From Paenibacillus sp. LHD-117 (lineage in GTDB: Bacteria; Bacillota; Bacilli; Paenibacillales; Paenibacillaceae), in the NCBI RefSeq assembly GCF_030929555.1, contig NZ_JAVFVT010000016.1, forward strand, positions 62,001 through 126,000: a DNA stretch of 64,000 bases, written 5' to 3'. A model generated the notes under the pieces. It did no database searches and was not told where the DNA came from. It worked only from the letters and a program-made list of their open reading frames with translations. The position numbers and the translations under genes were made by a program. Positions 32,529-40,509 of this stretch are shown in pieces. How positions within the stretch are numbered: position 1 is the stretch's first letter; each line of letters begins with the position of its first letter.

Positions 32529-33149
32529 GTGAAGGCTTCGGGGAAGCTGCTGTGGCGGATATTCGTTACATTTCTGAGAATCGGCCCTGCTACCTTCGGC
32601 GGCGGCTATGCGGTGATGCCGGCGATGGAGCGGGAGGTCGTGGAGAAACAAAAATGGCTGGAGAGCGGCGACATCGCCGATGTATTTGCCGTTGCCCAAT
32701 CGATTCCAGGCGCGGTGGCGATCAACTCGGCTACCTTCATCGGCTACCGGATTGCCGGTATTCGCGGCGCGATTGCCGCGATGGCAGGCATGTTGCTGCC
32801 GACCTTCAGCATTATCGTCGCTTTGTCGTTCGTGTTTCTGCAGGTGAAAGACAATCCCAAGGTCGAAGCGGCGTTCATGTCGATCAGAGCGACGATCGTA
32901 GCGCTGATCGCGTATGCGGCTATTAAATACGGCAAAAAAGCGCTCGTTGACAAATCATCGGCTGTATTGATCGGTGTCACCGTCTTGCTTCTTTTCTTCG
33001 GGCAGTCGTACGTTCATCCCGTCCTGCTTATCGCTGGCGGAGCCGCCGCGGGCATCGCCATCCAAGCGGCAAAGGCGAGGTTCGGCCGCGAGCGGACATC
33101 TAAGCCGAAGGCGCATCAGCAGGAGCAAATATTCGACTATATGATATAG
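32529..33149 (+). CDS. Chromate transporter, half-length subunit 1 (CHR family)
   Basis: A 206-residue half-size CHR protein. The signature reads FLRIGPATFGGGYAVMPAME followed by QSIPGAVAINSATFIGYR, then 4-5 membrane segments. In Bacillales such halves work as pairs (short-chain ChrA, as B. subtilis YwrA/YwrB) to export chromate or related anions. GTG 32529 is chosen with GGGAG 8 bases upstream; ATG 32508 is in frame but lacks a site. The charged C-terminal tail (RFGRERTSKPKAHQQEQ) is not membrane-embedded. The partner gene starts 19 bases downstream. Confidence 0.88.
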   Translation: MKASGKLLWRIFVTFLRIGPATFGGGYAVMPAMEREVVEKQKWLESGDIADVFAVAQSIPGAVAINSATFIGYRIAGIRGAIAAMAGMLLPTFSIIVALSFVFLQVKDNPKVEAAFMSIRATIVALIAYAAIKYGKKALVDKSSAVLIGVTVLLLFFGQSYVHPVLLIAGGAAAGIAIQAAKARFGRERTSKPKAHQQEQIFDYMI

Positions 33150-33168
33150 CCTGGCAAGGAGGCGCGGA

Positions 33169-33711
33169 ATGATCCTGATAGAGCTGTTTCTGACTTTCCT
33201 AATGATCGGCTTCGTTGCGTTCGGCGGAGGGTATGCGATGATTCCGATTATCCAGCAAGAAGTCGTTGACCGGCACGGCTGGATGACGATTGCCGAATTT
33301 ACGGACATGATCGGAGTGGCGGGCATGTCGCCCGGTCCGATCGCGACGAATATCGCGATATTCGTCGGCATGCACCAAGCGGGACTGGGAGGCGCAATCG
33401 TCGCCGCGCTCGGCATGGTGCTGCCTTCGTTAATGATCATCGTGGCGGTAGGCGCGGTTTTTTTCAAAATCCATCAGAACAAATGGATGCAATCCTCGTT
33501 ATACGGCTTGCGTTCCGTCATAACAGGACTTATCCTATATGCAGCGTTTATGTTTGCGGTACGGAACGGTCTGGTCACGTCTCTGTCGTGGTTCACGTTA
33601 AGCCAGGTGTTGATCTTCGCGGGATCCCTCGCGGCGCTTCTTATTTTCCGCAAACATCCGCTTTCCATTATTTTGATTTCCGGTCTGATCGGGATCGCCA
33701 TATATAGTTAG
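33169..33711 (+). CDS. Chromate transporter, half-length subunit 2 (CHR family)
   Basis: A 180-residue second half with the same signature in its inverted-topology version: FLMIGFVAFGGGYAMIPIIQ and GVAGMSPGPIATNIAIFVGM. AAGGAGG lies 6 bases before ATG 33169. Together with the upstream subunit it should form a heteromeric transporter. The formylglycine-generating enzyme gene follows after 31 bases with no terminator in between, so the three may be cotranscribed, though a functional link is not obvious. Confidence 0.88.
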   Translation: MILIELFLTFLMIGFVAFGGGYAMIPIIQQEVVDRHGWMTIAEFTDMIGVAGMSPGPIATNIAIFVGMHQAGLGGAIVAALGMVLPSLMIIVAVGAVFFKIHQNKWMQSSLYGLRSVITGLILYAAFMFAVRNGLVTSLSWFTLSQVLIFAGSLAALLIFRKHPLSIILISGLIGIAIYS

Positions 33712-33742
33712 TCAAATTGTGGAATGTTAAGGAGGATCACGC

Positions 33743-34726
33743 ATGGATGACAAGGACAAGCTGCAGGCATGCTGCTCTGCCGCACGCTCGGACGTACGGC
33801 CCTACGCGGCGGAACAAGCTGAATTCGTCGCGCTCGATCGAAGCTTTTATATGAAAACGGGCCAATCATCGCATGCTGACATGGCGGACATTCCCGGCGG
33901 TTCCTTCCTGATGGGCACGGACACGAAGGAAGGATTCCCGGCCGACGGCGAAGGTCCGGTTCGGCAAGTGACGATGAAGCCATTCCGCATGTCGCCGCAT
34001 GCCGTGACGAACGCGGAATTTCGCCGATTCGCAGAGGCTACGGGCTACGTCACGGAAGCCGAACGGTTCGGCTGGTCGTACGTCTTTCATCTGCTGGCTT
34101 CCGAAGAGACGAAGGCGAAGGTTGCAAACGTGCCTGAGTCTACCCCTTGGTGGCTTGTCGTGGAAGGCGCTTATTGGGCTGCGCCAGAAGGTCCTGATAC
34201 TTCAATCGAGGATCGGTTGGATCATCCCGTCGTGCATGTCTCGTGGAATGACGCCGAGGCGTATTGCCGCTGGGCGGGCGCGCGACTGCCGACCGAAGCG
34301 GAATGGGAGTACGCGGCGAGGGGCGGTCTCGAAGGGAGAACGTACCCGTGGGGCGATCTGCTTAAGCAGGACGACGAACACCGATGCAATATTTGGCAAG
34401 GGAAATTCCCGGCGAAGAACAACGCTAGCGACGGGTATGTCGGCACGGCGCCGGTCGATGCCTACAAGCCGAACGGTTACGGCTTATATCAAATGTCCGG
34501 CAATGTGTGGGAATGGTGCGCCGACTGGTTTTCCCCCCATTACCACAAGACGACGGAAAACGTGAATCCGAAGTATGCGAAGCCGACCGGCAAACGTTCC
34601 ATGCGCGGTGGCTCTTATTTATGCCATCGCTCCTACTGCAACCGTTACAGGGTAGCTGCCCGCAGCTCGAATACACCGGACAGCTCGACGGGCAATTGCG
34701 GGTTCCGCGTCGTGCGAGATTTATAA
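33743..34726 (+). CDS. Formylglycine-generating enzyme (SUMF1/FGE)
   Basis: A 327-residue FGE. The copper-binding active-site cysteines are both present, C294 and C299 in [13 protein letters not shown], inside the strictly conserved [20 protein letters not shown] block followed by [22 protein letters not shown] and [12 protein letters not shown] are further family blocks. True FGEs oxidise a Cys in the CxPxR motif of sulfatases to formylglycine. An N-terminal CCS (residues 10-12) is also seen in bacterial relatives. AAGGAGG precedes ATG 33743. No sulfatase gene is in the window, so its client is elsewhere or is not a sulfatase. Confidence 0.9.
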   Translation: MDDKDKLQACCSAARSDVRPYAAEQAEFVALDRSFYMKTGQSSHADMADIPGGSFLMGTDTKEGFPADGEGPVRQVTMKPFRMSPHAVTNAEFRRFAEATGYVTEAERFGWSYVFHLLASEETKAKVANVPESTPWWLVVEGAYWAAPEGPDTSIEDRLDHPVVHVSWNDAEAYCRWAGARLPTEAEWEYAARGGLEGRTYPWGDLLKQDDEHRCNIWQGKFPAKNNASDGYVGTAPVDAYKPNGYGLYQMSGNVWEWCADWFSPHYHKTTENVNPKYAKPTGKRSMRGGSYLCHRSYCNRYRVAARSSNTPDSSTGNCGFRVVRDL

Positions 34727-34741
34727 TAGAACAGATCATCG

Positions 34742-34783
34742 AAAAAGCGTTCCGTGGCATAGGCTCAGCGGGGCGTTTTTTTT
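34742..34783 (+). terminator. Terminator after the FGE gene
   Basis: Imperfect AAAAAGCGTTCCG/CGGGGCGTTTTTTT hairpin with T8. Confidence 0.65.
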
Positions 34784-34832
34784 GCGCTTTGAACGCAATG
34801 GATCAGGACACGGCGTAGTTCGATAGCCGAAT

Positions 34833-35681
34833 TTATTTCCCCGGCTCCGATTCGTTCATCTTCTTCCTATATTCGGTTGGACTCGTGCCATAGATCGCGG
34901 TAAATTGTTTCGTGAAATAGAAGGGGCTCTGGAAGCCGACCTCGCCCGCGATCTCGGATACCAGCATGGATGTATGTCGCAGCAGCCTCGCGGCGCGCTT
35001 CAACCGGAGCTTCAGCAGCGTCTCCATGACGGAGTCGCCCGTCTGTTCCTTGAACAGATGGGAGAAGCGGGAAGGCGAAAGCGATACCCGGCCGGCAAGT
35101 CCCTCGATGGAATGCGGGAGATGAAGATGATCGATCAAAAAAGTCAACGTATCGTCGATTCTCGGATCCGCATGCGATTCTTTCGCCGCGAACTGGGTCA
35201 TATGGAGGAGTACTTCTTCCAGCGCGTTGAGCGAGAGCAGCTCTCCGTAACGTCCGGTATGCCTGCTTTCCCGAATCAGTCGACGGAAGGCGCCGGCCGT
35301 CCGCTCGTAGGTCGCGGACGTTCCGCCGAGTGAGATTCGTATCATGCCGTATTCGTCGGCGGGAATGCGAAGCCATTCCAGCCAACGGGACTCGGGCACG
35401 AAATGAGCCCATACGAACTCCCAGCAGCTCTCCGGAGGCGTGTAATAATGATGCGGCGTACCCGGCGGAAGCAGGACGATATCGCCTTCTCCGCAAGGAA
35501 AAGTTTCATTCCGAAGCTTGTATTCCCCTCGGCCGGACAACGTCAGCGTGATAAGCCAGTCTCTCGTGCCGTTCGGTCTGTAGGTGCCATAGCCAAACGG
35601 CTCCGTAAAGTAACCCGAGATGAGTACGCCAGGGGGGTGTCTATCTTCGTTGATAGCAGGATCGTTAATGTAATCGACCAT
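34833..35681 (-). CDS. AraC family transcriptional regulator with cupin-like sensor
   Basis: A 282-residue AraC protein: an N-terminal AraC_binding beta-barrel (LSGRGEYKLRNETFPCGEGD, VLLPPGTPHHYYTP) and a complete double HTH (IEGLAGRVSLSPSRFSHLFK, IAGEVGFQSPFYFTKQFTAI ending GTSPTEYRKKM). AGGAGG lies 9-10 bases before ATG 35681; ATG 35690 is too close to it. It is divergent from the first phytanoyl-CoA-dioxygenase-family gene and is its probable activator, with a sugar or similar small molecule as ligand. Confidence 0.88.
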   Translation of the reverse strand: MVDYINDPAINEDRHPPGVLISGYFTEPFGYGTYRPNGTRDWLITLTLSGRGEYKLRNETFPCGEGDIVLLPPGTPHHYYTPPESCWEFVWAHFVPESRWLEWLRIPADEYGMIRISLGGTSATYERTAGAFRRLIRESRHTGRYGELLSLNALEEVLLHMTQFAAKESHADPRIDDTLTFLIDHLHLPHSIEGLAGRVSLSPSRFSHLFKEQTGDSVMETLLKLRLKRAARLLRHTSMLVSEIAGEVGFQSPFYFTKQFTAIYGTSPTEYRKKMNESEPGK

Positions 35682-35770
35682 TCCGAACATTCCTCCTTAT
35701 TCTTCGCCATTCTATAATGGAACCAAGAAGAACGCAACATAAGACGCTAAAGGAAGAGGGAGTGTTTTCG

Positions 35771-36580
35771 ATGAACGAGCAGCTTCGTATATTAACGGAA
35801 GAGCAGCTGGCGTCATTCCGCCAGGAAGGTTTTTTGATCGTCAAAGGATTGTTCCAGCCTGCTGAACTGGAGGAAATCGATACAACTTTCGAGGAGATTA
35901 GCCGAGAACCTGTCCCGGGTTACTTCGATCCGGATATGCAGGCGGACGATTCGGATCCGCTGAAGCGCTACCCGCGCGTCATGCATCCCCACCGCTTTAA
36001 CGACAATGCGATGAAATACATGCTTCATGCGCCGGTCATGGCAGTTCTGCACGACTTGTACGGGGAGGAAGCGCTAGCGGCGCAGAGCATGTTTTATTAC
36101 AAACCTCCTGGTTCGAAAGGGCAAGCGTTGCATCAAGACAATTTCTATCTGCAGGTAGAGCCCGGCAATTGCATCGCGGCATGGACGGCGGTCGACGCCG
36201 CGGACATGGAGAACGGCGGCCTGCTCGTCGTGCCGCGGACGAACGAATACGAGATCAGCTGCCCGGAGCTGGCGGACGCGTCCGAATCATTCACGACCCA
36301 TTACGTGAAGCCGCCGAAAGACCGCGCCGTCGTGCCGGCCATCATGGATCGAGGGGACGTATTGTTCTTCAACGGCAACCTGATTCACGGTTCTTACCGG
36401 AACAAGACGAAGGACCGGTTCCGCCGGGCGTTCATCTGCCATTACGCAAATGCTTCGGCCACAAAAATCAGCAACTTCTACAGACCGTTGTTCCGCGAGG
36501 ACGGGACGTCGGTCGATCTGGAGATTAACGGCGACGGCGGGCCATGCGGCATCGAGTTCGAAAAAGCTTATCCGCATTAA
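35771..36580 (+). CDS. Phytanoyl-CoA dioxygenase (PhyH) family protein 1
   Basis: A 269-residue Fe(II)/2-oxoglutarate oxygenase. The facial triad is H121 and D123 in LHQDNFY, and H206 in NLIHGSY, with the 2-oxoglutarate-binding Arg in KDRFRRAF. N-terminal FRQEGFLIVKGLF is the usual PhyH opening. GGGAG lies 8 bases before ATG 35771. Bacterial members hydroxylate diverse small molecules, including ectoine, and act in secondary metabolism. It is divergent from the AraC gene and followed by an AraC fragment. Confidence 0.88.
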   Translation: MNEQLRILTEEQLASFRQEGFLIVKGLFQPAELEEIDTTFEEISREPVPGYFDPDMQADDSDPLKRYPRVMHPHRFNDNAMKYMLHAPVMAVLHDLYGEEALAAQSMFYYKPPGSKGQALHQDNFYLQVEPGNCIAAWTAVDAADMENGGLLVVPRTNEYEISCPELADASESFTTHYVKPPKDRAVVPAIMDRGDVLFFNGNLIHGSYRNKTKDRFRRAFICHYANASATKISNFYRPLFREDGTSVDLEINGDGGPCGIEFEKAYPH

Positions 36581-36586
36581 GAACAA

Positions 36587-36850
36587 ATGCATATGCTCGT
36601 AGAGCTGAGACTCAGGCTTGCCGAAAGCCATTTGATGAGGAATTCCGGCACGGTGAAGCAGGTCGCGTTCTGGGTGGGGTTCCGGGACGAACACCATTTC
36701 TCGAAGATGTATAAACATATCCGGGGCATAACTGCAACGGAATATTCGAGACGATGCAACGATCCCCTCTTCCGCCATACGGTCGCGGGAACGGACCCGT
36801 ATTCGCTTTACCCGCTAAACCGATACGTCGTCGTGAATGAAAATGTTTAA
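36587..36850 (+). pseudogene. AraC family regulator, C-terminal HTH fragment
   Basis: From 36600 the frame reads ELRLRLAESHLMRNSGTVKQ, then VAFWVGFRDEHHFSKMYKHI and RGITATEYSRR, the second HTH of an AraC protein. The first HTH and any sensor domain are missing, and the fragment starts 6 bases after the PhyH1 stop with no ribosome binding site. It is the tail of a deleted regulator, probably of this cluster. Confidence 0.65.
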
Positions 36851-36881
36851 CTCCTGCTAAAATGAGAAAATGCTTGTTATG

Positions 36882-37008
36882 ATGAGAAAACCACTATCGA
36901 GGCATCTCGAGGATGAGCGACCGCGTTTAAAGGTAGGTTTTATCGCCAATAAGAATTTACGCTTCCGAAATCCTCGGAAGCAACTAAATTCTTATGTGGT
37001 CAAAAAAA
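36882..37008 (-). repeat. Structured intergenic repeat, copy 2
   Basis: Read on the minus strand: TTTTTTTGACCACAT, a hairpin with outer arms AAGAATTTA/TAAATTCTT and inner arms GCTTCCGA/TTCGGAAGC, then TTGGCGATAAAA, then GGTCGCTCATCCTCGA and GTTTTCTCAT. The blocks outside the hairpin are nearly identical to copy 1 at 19094-19255, while the hairpin arms differ in sequence but keep pairing. It lacks about 35 bases that hold the extra GCTTTGC hairpin in copy 1. Confidence 0.7.
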
Positions 37009-37100
37009 CACATCGTTTCCCCGCATGAAGCCATGGCAGGTTCGCGTGGCTCCCAAGTACAATGGACGTAAGTAACCGGTCATTAAGGGAGGAAACGGCA

Positions 37101-38102
37101 ATGGGGAACTATTATTTGCCAAAATCGCGCGCCCGCGACGACCGCTACATGGTCAGCGTCGAAGCGTACAAGCACTATCATCGGGAGGGCTACTTGATCG
37201 TCAAGGGACTGCTCTCCACGTCCGATGTCGCCGAGCTGTACGAGCTCGCGGAACAATCGAGAATACAATCGCTTAAGCAAGACGCGGCGGCCGATCCGGA
37301 CAGCAAGGATCCGCTTAAGGAGGAATTCGCGAAAGCGACGCGAATTCATATGTTGTCCAGGCAGAACGCGGCCGCGGAGAGAGGAATGCTTCATCCGAGA
37401 ATCGTGGACGTGACGGAAGCGCTGATCGGTCCGGACGTGCTCGCGTTGCAATCGATGATGTTCCTGAACCCTCCTGGCAAAGGGGGACAGGGCTGGCATC
37501 AGGATGCTTGTTATATCAAAACGCATCCCGATACGCTCATCGGCGCTTGGATCGCGCTCGAGGAAGCGGACGAGGAGAACGGCTGCCTATGGGTCGTGCC
37601 GTGTTCCAACCATGAGCCGATCTATCCGCCCGACGGCGTCGGCGGCGGCAACGTGCATGCGCTGGACGCGTTCCGGGATCTCCATGCGGTTCAGAACGTC
37701 AGCCATATCGACGATGAAGTGAACACGCTGTCCAAGGTCGTGGCGAACTATCCGCCGGCCATCCCGGTGCCGCTCAGCCCGGGGGACGTGTTGTTTTTCC
37801 ATTCGCACCTGTTCCATCGCTCCTATCCCAACCGGACGACGGACCGGTTCCGGCGTTCTTACGTGTGCCATTACTGCAACGCGAGATCATGGGTGCCTTG
37901 GGATCACGACGGGTACGAAGGGGATTCCGGCAATTACCGCCAAATCTTGGCGAGAGGGGCGACTCACTTGCCTTACTCCGAACCTTCGTTCGGGACGGAA
38001 GTGTATCTTTCGGACGGAGAAGAAGCCGCGAATAGCGTGACGATGATGGGAATGGATAACGGCATGATGATGCCGATGGGAATGAAGAAGGAGGAAGAAT
38101 GA
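37101..38102 (+). CDS. Phytanoyl-CoA dioxygenase (PhyH) family protein 2 with Met-rich tail
   Basis: A 333-residue Fe(II)/2-oxoglutarate oxygenase with H133 and D135 (GWHQDACYI), distal H239 (SHLFHRSY) and the oxoglutarate Arg in TTDRFRRSY. It shares the PhyH layout of the gene at 35771 but is longer and not closely similar. The last 20 residues contain nine methionines (MMGMDNGMMMPMGMKKEEE), a tail not usual for the family. GGGAGG lies 8 bases before ATG 37101. The stop overlaps the start of the isomerase gene (ATGA), so both proteins probably act on one substrate. Confidence 0.88.
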   Translation: MGNYYLPKSRARDDRYMVSVEAYKHYHREGYLIVKGLLSTSDVAELYELAEQSRIQSLKQDAAADPDSKDPLKEEFAKATRIHMLSRQNAAAERGMLHPRIVDVTEALIGPDVLALQSMMFLNPPGKGGQGWHQDACYIKTHPDTLIGAWIALEEADEENGCLWVVPCSNHEPIYPPDGVGGGNVHALDAFRDLHAVQNVSHIDDEVNTLSKVVANYPPAIPVPLSPGDVLFFHSHLFHRSYPNRTTDRFRRSYVCHYCNARSWVPWDHDGYEGDSGNYRQILARGATHLPYSEPSFGTEVYLSDGEEAANSVTMMGMDNGMMMPMGMKKEEE

Positions 38103-38908
38103 TGAAATTATTGACGCATCTGGCGTTTTGGGGAGTGGAAGGTACGCTCCTGGACAATATGGAAGCTGCCAAATCGGCAGGGCATAACGGCATCGAAACG
38201 GGTGTTCCGTCGGAAGCGGACGGAGAAGCCTTTAAGGAAACGCTTGATCGTCTCGAATTAACTTACGTGGCGCAAATTTTCACCTCGGGCGACCACCTTG
38301 CCAGCTTCGAGGAGCAAGTGAAGCGGGCGGCAGCCTATCGTCCAGTACTGATCAATGCGCATAGCGCGAAGGACAGCATGACCGAAGCCGAACAGGATGC
38401 CTTCTACGAGGGCGCGCTTCGGATCGAGCAGCAATATGGCGTTCCGATCGGCCACGAGACGCACAGGGGGAGAGCGATGTTTACGCCTTGGGCAACGTCC
38501 AGGCTGCTGAAGAAATTCCCGGAGCTGCGCATCACGGCTGATTTCAGCCATTGGGTTAACGTATGCGAATCCCATCTGACGGATCAAGAGGAGAACGTCG
38601 CGCTGGCGATCGACCGGACGATTCATGTCCATGGCCGTATCGGCTTCCCGGAAGGGCCGCAGGTTCCGCATCCTGCATCGCCTTTCTTCAAGGGCGAGCT
38701 CGAGCTGTTCACGGGCTGGTGGAAGCGCATCATGGAGCGACAAGCGAAGGAAGGGCGCGATTTCGCGACGTTTACGGCTGAATTCGGGCCTCCAGGCTAC
38801 ATGCCGACGGAGCCGTTCACGAATGCGCCGATCGCGGATCTGATGGAGGTCAACGCGTGGACGACGAGACATATGCGCGAGCAATTCGCGGGATGGAAGC
38901 TCGGCTAA
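38099..38908 (+). CDS. Sugar phosphate isomerase/epimerase-like TIM-barrel protein
   Basis: A 269-residue AP_endonuc_2-type TIM barrel: MEAAKSAGHNGIETGVPSEA, LINAHSAKD, IGHETHRGRAMFTPWAT, ITADFSHWVNV and TAEFGPPGY provide the metal-binding His, Glu and Asp positions of xylose-isomerase-like enzymes. AAGGAGGAAG precedes ATG 38099, which overlaps the PhyH2 stop; ATG 38102 is also possible. The role is probably isomerisation or epimerisation of a sugar or cyclitol derivative formed or consumed by the dioxygenases. Confidence 0.85.
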   Translation: MMKLLTHLAFWGVEGTLLDNMEAAKSAGHNGIETGVPSEADGEAFKETLDRLELTYVAQIFTSGDHLASFEEQVKRAAAYRPVLINAHSAKDSMTEAEQDAFYEGALRIEQQYGVPIGHETHRGRAMFTPWATSRLLKKFPELRITADFSHWVNVCESHLTDQEENVALAIDRTIHVHGRIGFPEGPQVPHPASPFFKGELELFTGWWKRIMERQAKEGRDFATFTAEFGPPGYMPTEPFTNAPIADLMEVNAWTTRHMREQFAGWKLG

Positions 38909-38962
38909 CGGGCGACAACGGCTCGAGATTTTATAATCCGTTTGACTGATGACTGGAACTGC

Positions 38963-39012
38963 AGAAACTTTCCTGAACGCGTGTTGCGACCGCGCTCGGG
39001 AAGGTTTCTTTG
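38963..39012 (+). terminator. Terminator of the PhyH2-isomerase operon
   Basis: Arms GAAACTTTCCTGAACGCG and CGCGCTCGGGAAGGTTTC with a 9-base loop, then a T-rich tail. Confidence 0.75.
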
Positions 39013-39036
39013 CTTTTCCTCCAGACCGCCTGCATT

Positions 39037-39068
39037 GCATAGATCTTCCTCGGCAGGGGGATATTCTA
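39037..39068 (+). promoter_or_regulatory. Possible sigma-G type promoter of the germination operon
   Basis: GCATA at 39037-39041 and GATATTCTA at 39060-39068 are spaced by 18 bases and roughly fit the forespore sigma-G pattern expected for ger operons. The match is partial. Confidence 0.3.
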
Positions 39069-39096
39069 GGTAGACTAGGCGAGAGGAGCGAACACG

Positions 39097-40488
39097 ATGA
39101 AGGTTCACGCGGATGCCGAACGGAACGGGGAATGGTTCAGGGAACAATTAACGAGCAGCTCGGACTTGGTGCTGAAGAAACTAACAATCGAAGACTACCA
39201 TTATCTCATGGTCTACCTCGAGCCGATGGTCGATACCGACACCATTAACGAGAACGTCATTAAACCTCTCCAAGAAAATCCGTCCAAACCTTATACGTCT
39301 GTCATTTCGATGCTGGACAACAAGCCGACCGATACATTAGAAGACGCATTGGACGCCGTCGTGAACGGCAAATCGGTGATCCAGAAGGATGGCGAATCGT
39401 ATTGCCTCCTGCTCGGCACGGAGCTAAACAATGACCGAGCCGTCAATATTCCCGTCAATGAACGTGTCATTCGCGGCGCCAAACAAGCCTTTATCGAAAG
39501 CTTCGAAACCAATATTTATATGATCAGGAAGTATGCGTCCTCCTCAAAGCTTGCGGTAACTTATCATGATCTTGGCGGGCATTCCGTGACTCGGGTGGCG
39601 ATCGCATACATGAAAGGAATCTGTAAGCAAGAGGTAGTCGAAGAGCTGACGAAACGAATCACGGCCGCGGAAGGCATCGACGCGACAGTCACGCTCGGTT
39701 ACATCAAAGGTATCGTGACCGGAAGGTCCTTTTCGTTTATGCCTCCGATTATGATTACGGAACGACCGGATCGCGTCAAAGCGTACCTGATGGAAGGCAA
39801 AGCAGTGCTGATCGTCGAAGGGAGCGCGGATGCGCTTATCGTGCCGATCTCCTTCTGGTCGTTCTTCCAATCGCCCGACGATTACAATATGAATTGGATT
39901 GTGGGCAGCGCCATTCGATGTATTCGGTTGCTTGCCTTTCTCGTGACGTTAGCATTGCCCGGGTTATACGTGGCGTTCACGACGTTTATCCCGTTTATGC
40001 TGCCGACCGAATTCGCTTTGACCTTACAGAGCTCTCAGCGGTATATCTCGATGCCGCCCGTCATGGAAGTGTTATTCATGATGTTCGTGCTGGAGATCGT
40101 CAGGGAAGCGGCGATACGGCTAGCCAGCCCCATCGCGCAGACGATCGGCGTCGTCGGAGGTATCGTGCTCGGATCCGCGGTCGTGCAATCCAATATCGTT
40201 TCGAATACGTCGATCATCGTCGTCGCATTAACCGGACTGGCTACTTTCGTCATTCCCGTATACGAGATGAGCGCTTCCATTCGCCTTTACAGCGTTGTCG
40301 TCATTTTCGCAGCCCAGCTGTTAGGCATCGTCGGAATGACGCTCAGCATTTTGCTGTTCGTGATTCATATTTGCCGGATGAACACGCTAGGCGTGCCGTA
40401 CTTCGAAGCGACATTCCCGTTCTTGGATCAGATGAAGGATACGTTCTTCCGTACCCCCGGCCGCAAAGCGGGAGCAGGCAAAAAATAA
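39097..40488 (+). CDS. Spore germinant receptor subunit A (GerA family)
   Basis: A 463-residue GerA-family protein. The N-terminal soluble half (SSSDLVLKKLTIEDYHYLMV, LLLGTELNNDRAVNIPVNER, VIRGAKQAFIESFETNIYMI) is followed by 4-5 membrane segments and the hallmark blocks LPGLYVAFTTFIPFMLPTEF, LEIVREAAIRLASPIAQTIG and VVGGIVLGSAVVQSNIVS. It forms the inner-membrane germinant receptor of the spore with B and C subunits. The three genes follow in canonical A-B-C order. The C-terminal tail is short and basic. The start ATG 39097 has GAGAGGAG upstream. Confidence 0.95.
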   Translation: MKVHADAERNGEWFREQLTSSSDLVLKKLTIEDYHYLMVYLEPMVDTDTINENVIKPLQENPSKPYTSVISMLDNKPTDTLEDALDAVVNGKSVIQKDGESYCLLLGTELNNDRAVNIPVNERVIRGAKQAFIESFETNIYMIRKYASSSKLAVTYHDLGGHSVTRVAIAYMKGICKQEVVEELTKRITAAEGIDATVTLGYIKGIVTGRSFSFMPPIMITERPDRVKAYLMEGKAVLIVEGSADALIVPISFWSFFQSPDDYNMNWIVGSAIRCIRLLAFLVTLALPGLYVAFTTFIPFMLPTEFALTLQSSQRYISMPPVMEVLFMMFVLEIVREAAIRLASPIAQTIGVVGGIVLGSAVVQSNIVSNTSIIVVALTGLATFVIPVYEMSASIRLYSVVVIFAAQLLGIVGMTLSILLFVIHICRMNTLGVPYFEATFPFLDQMKDTFFRTPGRKAGAGKK

Positions 40489-40509
40489 GCAGAATGGAGA
40501 GTTATCATC

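Noticed and set aside
33743..34726. EgtB/SenA-type ergothioneine or selenoneine synthase instead of FGE
   Set aside because: The DinB-like N-terminal helical domain is absent and the paired active-site cysteines of true FGE are present.
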